DNA of 64,000 nt from NCBI RefSeq assembly GCF_029212645.1, contig NZ_JARGND010000016.1, positions 1 to 64,000 on the forward strand. The letters run 5' to 3'. The stretch's first letter is position 1. Each line of letters opens with the position of its first letter. This DNA is from Vannielia sp. (GTDB lineage: Bacteria > Pseudomonadota > Alphaproteobacteria > Rhodobacterales > Rhodobacteraceae). Under the pieces are notes generated by a model. It was not told the origin of the DNA. It made no database searches and saw nothing but the letters and a program-made list of their open reading frames with translations. The position numbers and the translations under genes were made by a program. Positions 41,731 through 53,200 of this stretch are shown here, piece after piece.

Positions 41731-43728
41731 CTAGTTGATCTTAACGACCGCACCCTTGACCGTCATCATGCCGCCCGCCTTGTGCTCGGCGATGCCGCCA
41801 CCGCTTGTTTTCATCTCGGCGCTGGCCTTGGCCTCGATTTTCATCGCCTTGAGGGTGATCGAGGTGCCATCCATCACAATCGAGGAGCCGCCCACCTTGA
41901 GGGTGAGCTTGGTCTTCGATTCGATCTCGATGTCTTCCATCGCGGTCAGCTTGTCTGACTTGGTGATCATGGTTTCGCGGGCCATGTCGACCGTCAGTTT
42001 TTCGTTGCCGCCGATCTTGGTGGTCCGGTTGCCGTTGACGGTGCGGCTTTCGGTGCCCTTGATCAGGTACTCGTTCTTGCCGTCGATCGTGTGGTTTTCG
42101 TCGTTTTTCACATGGCGGGTTTCATCGTTGCCGATGATGGTCGAACGGTCGTTGTCCACCTCGCGGCGCTCATCGTTGAGCACCTTGGTTTCCATATCAT
42201 ATTGCGCGTGCTGGCGGAACAGCTCGTCGCCCTTGGTATCGTTGAACACCAGTTCGTTATAGCCGCCGCCGCCGGTGGTGGAGTTGGACTTGATGCCATT
42301 CCAGTTCTTGTCACCCGGTTGCTCGTATGGTGGCATGTTTTCATCGTTGTAAACACAGCCGGTCACGACCGGGAGGTTCGGGTCACCATTGATAAACTCA
42401 ACCACGACCTCCATGCCGATCCGTGGAATGAAGAGCGTGCCCCATCCGGCCCCGGCCCATGGCTGCATCACCCGGATGCGCATGGAGGAGTTTTCGTCCT
42501 TTTTACCCAAACGGTCCCAGTAGAACTGGCACACGATGCGCCCGAACTCATCAACGTCGATTTCTTCGCCGCCAGCCCCGGTGACAAGCGCGGTTTGCGG
42601 GCCGGTCATGCGCTTTTCGGGGGTTTTGCGCTCGGGCGCGTAGGGCACATTGCCCGGCGCGAACTCATAATTGCCCACGTACACATGCTCGCTGCCCGCA
42701 GCGCTGCCGGAGCGGTACCCTCCGGTATAAAAACTGTGCATGGCGCGGGTGCAGATAAATTCCTGCCCGACCAGCGCATAGTTTTCGTGCTCGCCGCCCA
42801 GGATAACGCGCATTCCCGAGCGCAGGCTCAGGGTGTCGCCGGTGGCGATGTGGTGCTTGTCGCGGGCGCGATACTGTTCGGTGCGCAGGCGGGCGTAATC
42901 CTTGCCTTCGCGCGTGTCGAGATAAACGCCGGGATACTCGTAACTTTCGATCATGCCGTTCTCATGCGCGGCATCGCCGTTCTGGTGGGCTTCCATGCTC
43001 GCTGAGGGCGTTTTGAAGTTATAGTCCGTCAGCGTGACCTTGCCGGTGGTGAGGCGGCGGTGGGGGGTCCATTCCCAGAAGTGTTCTTCGAACTGCACAT
43101 GCTGGCCCTCGGCGCCGACATAGCGCCGCGTACCCACCGAGGAAAAGCCATCGGCGGTGTCGGAGATCACGAGCCGGTGCACCCCCATGTCGTGCTCGAA
43201 GTGATAGTTGATCCCGTAGCGCTCCATCAGCCGTGTGAGGAAGGTAAAGTCGCTCTCGGCAAACTGGACGATGTATTCCTGCCGCGGGTAATTGCCTGAC
43301 AGCCTGTTGACCAGACCACCGGCGCTGTCGCTGTTGAAGTCCTGAAAAACCTCCTGGATGATCTGTTCGATCGATTTTTCCTGGAAGATCTTGTTGTTGA
43401 ACTTCTTCGACATCAGCCAGAACCATGGCCGCAGCGTGAAACGATAGGCATTGCCGGTATCGCCGTCGCCGGACCAGGAGCATTCGGTCACGATGCCGTC
43501 GAAGAACTCGGGTTCGCCCTTGAGGGTTTCCAGCTCCACGGTCATGTGGCTGCCGAGCAGATTGTCGAGATCAAGGTTGGGTTCCATGGCGGCGGCTTCG
43601 ACGTGGTATTCGAAGCACTCGTTTACGCCATCCATTCCGTCGAAGCGGAGCAGGCCGAGGGTGTTGAAAGCAAACGGAGAGTGGAGTTTGCCCATGCGCC
43701 CTGACTGTTCGATGATGTCCTGAGGCAT
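41731..43728 (-). CDS. vgrG: T6SS spike protein VgrG (TssI)
   Basis: 665 residues. The gp27-like part covers about 1-370 (SPFAFNTLGLLRFDGMDGVNECFEYHVEA, YPRQEYIVQFAESDFTFLTRLMERYGINYHFEHD), followed by the gp5 OB-fold (GRIVCQFYWDRLGKKDENSSMRIRVMQPWAGAGWGTLFIPRIGMEVVVEFINGDPNLPVVTGCVYN) and the beta-helical needle with NExRHVKNDENHTIDGKNEYLIKGTESRTVNGNRTTKIGG repeats. It ends a short distance past the needle (TVKGAVVKIN) without an added toxin domain, so effectors must dock non-covalently or through Hcp or a PAAR protein encoded elsewhere. An in-frame start at MGKLHSPF is possible. Confidence 0.96.
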   Translation of the reverse strand: MPQDIIEQSGRMGKLHSPFAFNTLGLLRFDGMDGVNECFEYHVEAAAMEPNLDLDNLLGSHMTVELETLKGEPEFFDGIVTECSWSGDGDTGNAYRFTLRPWFWLMSKKFNNKIFQEKSIEQIIQEVFQDFNSDSAGGLVNRLSGNYPRQEYIVQFAESDFTFLTRLMERYGINYHFEHDMGVHRLVISDTADGFSSVGTRRYVGAEGQHVQFEEHFWEWTPHRRLTTGKVTLTDYNFKTPSASMEAHQNGDAAHENGMIESYEYPGVYLDTREGKDYARLRTEQYRARDKHHIATGDTLSLRSGMRVILGGEHENYALVGQEFICTRAMHSFYTGGYRSGSAAGSEHVYVGNYEFAPGNVPYAPERKTPEKRMTGPQTALVTGAGGEEIDVDEFGRIVCQFYWDRLGKKDENSSMRIRVMQPWAGAGWGTLFIPRIGMEVVVEFINGDPNLPVVTGCVYNDENMPPYEQPGDKNWNGIKSNSTTGGGGYNELVFNDTKGDELFRQHAQYDMETKVLNDERREVDNDRSTIIGNDETRHVKNDENHTIDGKNEYLIKGTESRTVNGNRTTKIGGNEKLTVDMARETMITKSDKLTAMEDIEIESKTKLTLKVGGSSIVMDGTSITLKAMKIEAKASAEMKTSGGGIAEHKAGGMMTVKGAVVKIN

Positions 43729-44201
43729 ATCTAGAACGTCTCACTTTTGTAATTATGCGCGCCGCCCGACGGCAAAATAATATGTCGGGGGCAATCGGGG
43801 TATCTGAAAAATAACGTAGGCATAATGTAGGCATCGGGTGAAGCGCGCGCAAGGGTCAGGTTGAAATCCTTTTCGCAGGGGCGCCTCCAGGATCCGGTGC
43901 GAGCAGGCTTGGTGAGCGAAGCATTGCAGGGGTTTGGCCATGTGGCGCAGGCGCCGGGGAGGGTGGAGAAACGGGCGGTGCAAACGCTTCTGAAGGGCGG
44001 CTTTGCGGCGGCGCGGTTTGTTGCGGGGGGGCAACAAAATACGGCTTTTGCGCTGGCAAATCGTAACAACAGCAGTGCTGTGGGTAATTCACCGTTGTCG
44101 AATTTCGTAAGGGCAAGTAGGGTCACGCCAAATGCGCGGAGTCTTGCCGACGGGTGAGGTGTATTTAGCGCAGGCATTTTGAAGGCGAGAGGACTTATTC
44201 C
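43729..44201. other. Divergent intergenic region between vgrG and the giant autotransporter
   Basis: 473 bases that must hold promoters for both genes. The vgrG side (43740-43830) is AT-rich (TAATTATG, AAAATAATATG, AAAAATAACG) with repeated GTAGGCAT near 43817-43833. The plus-strand ORF 43861-44157 has no ribosome site or recognisable product. GAGAGGACTTATTCC before the autotransporter ATG supplies a ribosome site. Confidence 0.5.
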
Positions 44202-47200
44202 ATGCGCGCAGATTTCATTGCGAAAAACGCTATCTCCGAAACCGCAATTACGGCGGGGCAGGGGCACAACGGCCACAGGGGCGAGGCGATGCTTCGCAGG
44301 CGGTGCCGGGCGCGCATTCTCTCAACAACAGCCATAGCAGCGGTTCTGGCGCTTGGCCTTGCCGCGCAAGACGCTTCGGCGCAGGCGACGCTGTATTGGG
44401 ACGGATCTGTTGACGTTATCGGCTCATCCGACGCGGACGGCGGCGGCGGTATTTGGAACAACGATCCGGGCAACGAGAACTGGGACACCACCGCGACTTC
44501 CGTACCCGGCCCGCCCAATGCCACGGCATTCACAGACGGCGACAACGCGGTTTTTGGTGCGACCGGCGGCACGGTGACAGTGGATGGCGGCGGCGTGACC
44601 GTTGGTAATGTTCAGGTTGATGTCGACGGCTACACCATCACCGGCGATGCGCTCACCATGGCCGCAGATCAGAGCATCACCGTGACCAACGCGGGCGAGA
44701 CGCTGGTGGTGGATTCGAACGTGGATGCCACCGGCTTTACACTTACCTATGCGGGCGCGGGCAACGTGACGCAGAATGGCGATACAACGGCCACCAGCGT
44801 GGCGCTAACCGACACCGTGAGCGTGACCAACGGCGGCGCCATGGCGGCGGCTGTTGATGTGGCCGCAGGCACCAGCCTGACCAACGACGGCGGGATCACG
44901 GGCGACGTTGATGTCAGCGGCACCTTCACCAATTCCTCGACCGGGTTGGTTGATGGAGCTGTTGGTGTTCAATCGGGCGGCACCGCCAATATCGAGGGCA
45001 CGACAACGAACACCGCCGGGATCACCGGCAATGTCACCAATGCCGGCACGGTGGATTTCACCGGGGCGACCGATATTGGCGGCAATCTTGAGCAAAACGG
45101 CGGCACCGCGATTGCTGTGGACAACGATGTAACGCTCGGCGGATCGCTTGTTGTGGACTCGGGGGTCGTCAACGTGGCGACTGGGGCGACGCTGACCTCG
45201 ACCACCCAGGCGACAACCCAATCGGCGGGCACGATCGACGTGGCTTCGGGGGCGACGCTCGATGTGACCGGCACCAATGTTTATGTGTTCGAGGGTACGC
45301 TCGGCAATGCGGGCACAATCACCGGCGACACGGTGATTGGCGGTGGCGGCGGAGCGACTTTCACCTCGTCCGGGCTTCTGGATGGCACAGTGAGCCTTGG
45401 GTCCGGTTCCACCGCAAACCTTGAGGGGGTGTCTGGGGATACCGCCGGGATCACCGGCGATCTCAACCTCACGGGCGGCGCCGTGACCATGACCGGCGCG
45501 CTCGACGTGGGCGGCGCAACCAACGTTCAAACCAGCAACCTGAACGTGACCGAGGACTTTTCGACCGCGACCATGGTCATCGGCGACACGGTTAACACAC
45601 CCTCAGTTACCGTTTCCGGCAGCACAACCCTGACGGCGACTGACGCGGGCGCAGGCGCGATCACCATCAACAGCGGCACGCTGGACAACAGCGCCGGTGG
45701 CACCGTGGCGGGGAACATCACGCTGAATGGCACAGGCAACGCCAGTGTTCTGACGTCGAACGGGTTCATTGACGGCGACGTGACGGGCGACGGAACCCTG
45801 ACTCTCAGCGGCACCGGCGCGACCGGCGGCGTGAGCGGCGATCTCACCGTAACCGGCGGCACCTTTGCCATGGGCGGCGATCTGGAAGTGGGCGGCAACG
45901 TTGACACGACCGCGATCACGCTTGATCTGGTGGGCGGGCTTACGTCCACCACGGGTGACGTTACGGTTGGCGATCTGTCGATGACCGATGTGAACCTTGG
46001 TGTGGCCGACGCCGCCTCGATCACCGCAAGCGCCGGCTCGGTTTCGCTGGGCGGCGTGATCACCACGGCGGCGTTAGACACGCTGACCATCACCGCGGCG
46101 GACATCACCCTTGCCACCGGTTTTGACAACACCACCTCGAACCTTGGTACGCTGACCTTTGTGACCGGCTCGATCACCACCGAGATCGACTACACCATCA
46201 ACGCTGATTTCGATTACGACCTTACGGCGGATGGCGCGACTGTCGACATTTTGGGTGGTGTGAATGCCAATGGCAACGATATCAGCGTGGTGAATGGCGG
46301 CACACTTCAGGCGGCTGGCACCTTGACCAATGTGGGCACGCTTTCGGCGGCGGATACCTCTGTTCTGGACGTGGATACGACCAACTTGACGGCAGATGCG
46401 ATGACGCTGTCGGGCGATGCCACCGGCACTTTCGGCAATGGCATACTCAGCAACAGCGTGACCGTGGCCAATGCGCTGACAGTGAGCGACAACGCTGATC
46501 TTAACGTGACCGTCGGCACCGGCTTTTCAGCTGGTTCGATGGATCTGAGCGGCACCGGCACCGTTACAGTGGGCGGGATTCTGCAAGGCACCGGCAACAC
46601 CATCGACAACGACATGACAATCAATATCGGTATCGCCGCGATCGTGGCTGATGCGGGGGATATCAATAACGACACTGTCGATGACGCGAATTCGGGCATC
46701 ATCAATTTCAACGGCAATAACGGCATCCTTACTGCTGGCACTTCGGGCACCGGCAACCTGACGAATGACAATCAGGGCGAGATCAACGTGACCGCAGCTG
46801 GCACGAATGCCAGCATTCTCTCTGGCGAGGCGATCACCAACACCGGCGATGCGGTCATCAATATTGACGCGAGCGGCACCGATATCTCCGCAGGCACGGA
46901 TTTCACCAACTCCGGCAACGCCATCGTCAACGTCAACATTGGGGCGACAGACCTGACGGCGGGCGCTGGCGCGATCACCAACACCGGCAATGCCGCGATC
47001 AACGTGGCCGTCGGCGCAACGCTGAACCTCGACAGTTCCACCGACAATATCATCATCTCCGGCGGCACCATCGACAACGACGGCACGCTGAATGCAGCGG
47101 GCGAGACGATCACCATTTCGGGCACCGGCACGCTGGACAACTCCTCGATCTTGTTGGGCGGCGTGACGGCGACGACGATCGCCAACGATAGCGGCACCCT

Positions 47201-50200
47201 GACCAACACCGGAATCCTCACCGCGAATGTGACGAACTCCGGCACCGCCAACCTTGAAGGCACGATCACCGGCAGCCTGACAAACTCTGGCAGCGGGGCG
47301 ATCACTCTCACCGGCAACCTGGGTGCGGCCAGCTATACCCACGGCGGCACTTCCACGACCGACTTTGGCACGAACGCGGCCACGCTGACCACCATTGGCG
47401 ACGTGGTGGCCAACGCTGATCTGACCGTTGAAGCGGGCGGCGGGATCAATGCGGGGGGCATTTTCAACGTCAACGCGGGAACCACCACCAACCAGGGCAC
47501 CGTGAACGTGCTGATCGGTGATCTGAACGTGGCCGATGGCGCGACCTTCGATGCTGATGGCGGTGCCACCACCGTGGCAGGGCTGGACGTGGAGGACACC
47601 GGGATTGTCACCAACTCCGGCGTTTTCCAGGCGACCGGCAATGTTGAGAACGACGGTGCGATCACCTCGACGGCAGGCAGCTTTACCGTGACAGGCAATG
47701 TGACCGGCGCGGGCGTAAACGGCGGGCAGACCGGAGAGATCACCAACGCCGGCTCCAGCTTGATGACCGTCACCGGCACGCTGGATAACAACGAGGGCGC
47801 GGTTGAGAACGCCAGCAGCGCCGACATGAACCTGAGCGGTGGCTTTGACGACCAGGAAGCCAGCGGCACGCTCACCCTCACGGGCACCGGCAACATCAAC
47901 ATCACCACCGCGACCGGCAACGCGGGCGACATCGAGATCGACGCTGCTGCTGCGGGCGATATTATCATCACGGGCGCCATCACCAATAACTCCGGCACCA
48001 TCGTCAACAACGGCGGTCTAGGCGCTGACATCACGGCGGGCGACGCGACAGGCAACTCGGGCACCATCGAGAACGCCGGGGCAGGGGATTTGACCATTGC
48101 CCTGGCAAATGCCAACTCCGGCTCGCTCACCAACTCGGGCACCGGCACCTTTAATGCCACCTTGGCCACCGACAATACTGGAACCATTGAGAACACCGGC
48201 GCGGGCGACATGATTTTCACCGGTGCGATTGATCAGGGTGACGGCGGGATCATCGACCAGTCTGGCGCGGGCACGCTGACGACGACGGGCATCACCAACA
48301 ATGGTGACTTCTCGGCTGTGACGGTTTCGGATGGCACGTTGTCGACCGGCACCTTCCTCAACGTCGACGCCACGGCGACCGTTAACGTAACCGGCGGCAT
48401 CCTCGATGTCACCGGCGGCACGTTTGACAACATCGGAGGCACTGTCACCATCGACGCGGGCGGCGAAGTGCAGGCCGCAACGGCGTTCAACAACGACGAC
48501 CAGCTTGTGATGACTGGCGGCCAGCTTGATACCACCGTTCTTACCAATATTGGCAATGTGGACGCGGCGGGCGACATCACAGGCATCGTCAACAGCACAG
48601 CCGGCACCTTTGATGTGACCGGAAACCTCACCGTAGGCGGCGCTTTCACCGCCTCGGGTCTCACCGATCTGGACGTGGCGGGCGGGGCGGCCCTCACCGT
48701 GACCGGAAACTTCACCTTCACCTCCCTCACGAATGGCACCGCAGGGACCGGCAGCGCGATCAGCGGTGACAGCGTGATCTTCGGCGGCGCAACCTTCACC
48801 ACCGATGGCGACATCACCGAAACCGGCGGTGACGGGATCGTGGCGGTTGCCAGCGGCGGGCTTGTGACCACTGCGAATGCTGTGATCAACAACAGCGTCA
48901 CCGTTGCAATCGGGGCTACCCTCACCAACGGCGGCCAAGTGGATGGCAGCGTGATCCTGACCGGCCTGACCAGCGTGCTGACCTCGACCAACGATATCAC
49001 CGGCGATGTGACCAATGACGGCACCGCGACCCTTTCGGGCACGGTGGGCGGCACTGTCACCAACCAGGGCACCGGCAACGTGCAGCTTGGTGGCGCGCTC
49101 GACGTGGCCGGAGATTTCATCAACACCGGTGCCGCGACGATCGGCACGGTTCCCGGCACCTCGGCGCTGGACGGCAACACGCTAACGCTTTCGGGCGCGG
49201 GCGCGACCTTCCAACAGGCCTCCAGCGTGGATCTGGTGCTGGCGGCGGGCGACACGATCACCGGCGCAGCGGCTGATTTTGACAACGACAGTGTGACCAC
49301 GAACGGCGGAACCATCTCGGTGGCGACGCTCACCAATGACGGCACCTTTACCAACACCGGCACCACCACGCTGAGCGGCGCGGCGACCAACAACACCGGC
49401 GCAACGCTGGAAACCAGCGGCACCTTCACCAGCGTTGGGCTGACCAACGATGCGGTGGTGAACATCACCGGCGGCACGGCATCGCTGGGGGATGTGACCA
49501 ACACCGCACCGGGCGTGATTACCGTGAGCAACGCGGCCACCGTGACCGGCGGCAACATGAACGACAACAACGGCGAGTTTTATCACGATGGATCGGGCGA
49601 TGTGACCTTCTCGGGCACCCTGAACGACAACACCGGTATCATTGTCGTGACCAGCACCGGCAACCTGATGGCCGGGAATGTTGACAACAACGCAGCCATA
49701 ATCGGCCTGATTACGGGTTCCACAGGCAACATTACCTTGGGTGATGTAACCAACCAGGCTGGATCTGGCCTGGTTGGCGGGTCCGGGTCCGGCACCTTCA
49801 GCGCGAATTCGATCACTGGTAACGCAGGGACAATCATCGCAGACACTGACACGTCGATTGATGTGACGGGCGATATCGAAAACACCGGTGGTTCACTTGA
49901 GGTGAGCACCTCGGGCACCGTGAGCGCAGCCAATGTTATCAACAATGGCGCCGGCTCCGATGTGACCGTTACCACCGGGCTGGTAGATGTGGCTGGCGCG
50001 GTCACCAACACCATTGGCAGCATTGATGTGAACGGCGGCGAGCTTCAGGCGACCACGCTGAACAATGCGTCCGGGCAGGTTGTGACCATCGCGGGCGGCC
50101 TTGTGGACGCCGATGTAACCAACGAAGGCAGCGTCGTGGCTGCGGGCACGGCCCCGACAGAAGGGATTGAGGGGGACCTCACCAACCAGAACGGCGGCAC

Positions 50201-53200
50201 GCTCACGCTCACCGGCGATCTGGATGTGACCGGCACGTTGACCCAGAGCACCGGGGCAGGGGCGCTGACCCTCGCGAGCAACACGCTTTCGGTGGGCAAC
50301 GCTGCGATCAACGCCGACACCACAGTGACCGATGGCACCCTTGCGGTGACGTCCAACCTCGACATTGCTTTGGGCGCAACGCTGACGGTGGATGACACCG
50401 TCACCACCGACACCGCCAACAACCAGGGCACCCTGGATGTGACCGCCACCGGCGACTTCATGGCAACCGGCGATGTGGCCAGCGACGGCACCATCACCAA
50501 TGCGGGCACCATCGACATTGACGGTTCGGTCACCGGCACAGGCTCGATCACCAACGACAACCTAATGGACGTTGCCCTGGCGCTCACCAACGGTGACGTG
50601 ACCAACAGCGGCACGCTGACAGTGGGCACCGATCTGACCACCACCACGACGCTGGACAACACCGGCACCGTGACGGCGGCCAGCGCGAGCGTGGGCACCG
50701 ATCTGACCAACGGAGTGGGTGCTGCGCTGACCACCACGGGCGATACCTCGGTAGGCGGCACCACCACCAACGACGGCACGGTTACCGCAGGCGGCACCTT
50801 CACCGGCACCGGCGACGTGACCAACAGTGCCACCGGCACGATCACCGCCACTGGCGACGTAACGGCGAGCGCCGATCTGACCAACGATAACACCGTGGAA
50901 AGCACCTCCGGCGCAGTTGTGGTTGGCAATGATCTTACCAACACCAACACGGTGACGGCAGCGACCGATGTGACGGTGGGCGGCAACGCTACCAACAGCG
51001 GCACCGTGACGGCGACGGCGGGCGCGCTTGATGTCACCGGCGATCTGGGTAACACCGGCACCGTCACGGCAGGCACCGATGCTACCGTGGGCGGCACCAC
51101 CACCAACGATGGCACGGTCACCGCAGGCGGTGACTTCGCTGGCACCGGTGATGTGACCAACAACGTGGGCGCGGCGATCACCGCTGGCGGCAACGTGACA
51201 GCGGGTGCTGCCCTCACCAACGATGGCGATGTGACGGCGACCAGCGGCGACGTGGATGTGACGGGCGACCTCACCAACAACAGCATGGTTCTGGCCGATG
51301 GCAGCGTGACGGTCGGCGGCAACGCCACCAACAGCGGCACAGTGACGGCGACGACCGGCGCGGTTGATGTCACCGGCGATCTGGGTAACACCGGCACCGT
51401 CACGGCAGGCACCGATGCTACCGTGGGCGGCACCACCACCAACGATGGCACGGTCACCGCAGGCGGTGACTTCGCTGGCACCGGTGATGTGACCAACAGC
51501 GTGGGCGCGGCGATCACCGCTGGCGGCAGCGTGACAGCGGGTGCTGCCCTCACCAACGATGGCGATGTGACGGCCACCAGCGGCGATGTGGCTGTGACGG
51601 GTGACCTCGCCAACACCAGCACGGTTCTGGCCGATGGCAGCGTGACGGTCGGCGGCAACGCCACCAACAGCGGCACCGTGACGGCGACGACCGGCGCGCT
51701 AGACGTCACCGGCGACCTTGGCAACTCCGGCACCGTCACGGCAGGCACCGATGCCACCGTGGGCGGCACCACCACCAACGACATCACTGGTGCAATCACG
51801 GTGGGCGGTGGCTTTACCGGCACGGGCGCTGTCACCAACGACGGCTCTCTGGTTGTGGCTGGCGATCTGGCGGCGGGTGACACGCTCACCAACACCGGCA
51901 TCGCAACAGTTGGCGGCAACGCTACCGCGGCGGGCGATGTTGACAACTCGGGCACGCTGACCGTGGCGGGCGATTTGACCCCGGCGGCCAACCTCACCAA
52001 CTCAAGCGACGTCAACGTGGGCGGCACGCTCACCACGGTGGCGACCACCAACAACTCAGGCGATCTGGACGCGGCTGAGATTGCCAACTCGGGCTCTTTC
52101 ACCAACACCGGAACGGTGGGGGCGGATGCGCCTGTGAGCACCTTCACCAACACCGCTGATCTGGTAAACGGACCAGGGGCAAACCTGATGGCCACGACGC
52201 TGGATACCTCTGGCACCGTCACCAACGACGGCACCATCACGGGCACCACGGTGAATAACACCGGCACCGCCACCAACAGCGGCACCATCACGGGCGGCAC
52301 GGTGAACAACTCGGGCACCTTCAACGCGGTGGGCGGCGATATCCTGGCCGACTTCGATAACGTGGGCACCTTCAACATGAATGGTGACAGCGGCGTGACC
52401 GGCACCTTCACCAACGATGGCACCTTCAACGAGAATGGGGCCAATACCCTGAGCGTGACGGGTGACTTCGTGAACAACGCCGACTTCACGCTCGACAACG
52501 GTGGCGGCATCTCCACCACCGCAGAGATCGAAAACAACGCCACCATCAGCGTTGACGGCACCGCCTCCACCATCGGAGGCGATATCGACAACACCGGCGG
52601 CACGATCGGCATGTTGGACGGTGCCGCAGATGATGTGCTGACAGTGTCGGGCACCATGAACGGCGGCACCCTGTCGTTTGATGCCGATCTCTCGGGCGCT
52701 GGCGCGACTGATCTGCTCAACGTGGGCGCGCTTACAGGGACGGTGACCTTTGACAGCAATATCCTCACCGTTGGCGATGTTGTTGATCTGGTGCTTGTCT
52801 CCGGGGACACCAGCGGGGCAACGCTGGCTGGCGATGTGTCGCTCGGGGTTGTCGATGAGTTGACCTACGTGCTGCAAAATGACGGAACGGGGATCAACAT
52901 CACCACCGACATCGGCTCTGGCTCGGTGGCTGTGGCGGGCAACATCAGCCTTGTGCAATCGCTGATCGGCACCATTGTGAACCGCCCGTCCTCGCCCTTC
53001 GTTTCGGGCCTGGCCTATGAGGATGACGACAACTGCGGCACCGGGGGCTGGGCGCGCTTCACGGGCGGTAAAGCCTCGGGTACGGCGCGCACCAACAATG
53101 GCACCTCGAACCTTCCCTCGACCGTGGATGCCACCTTCTACGGCCTCACCGGTGGCGTTGACTACGGGTGCTTTGACACCGGCGGTGGCCAGTTTGACAT

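Noticed and set aside
41731-42100. Toxin extension at the VgrG C-terminus
   Set aside because: After the needle repeats only a short standard end (TVKGAVVKIN) remains; there is no extra domain.
43861-44157. 98-residue plus-strand ORF upstream of the autotransporter
   Set aside because: No ribosome site, no recognisable product; lies in a region needed for promoters. A small real protein is not fully excluded.
50045-52810. 921-residue minus-strand ORF (and similar ones at 44805-50023) opposite the giant autotransporter
   Set aside because: These are antisense shadows of a highly repetitive, biased coding sequence; they are Val/Ser/Pro repeats with no start signals.
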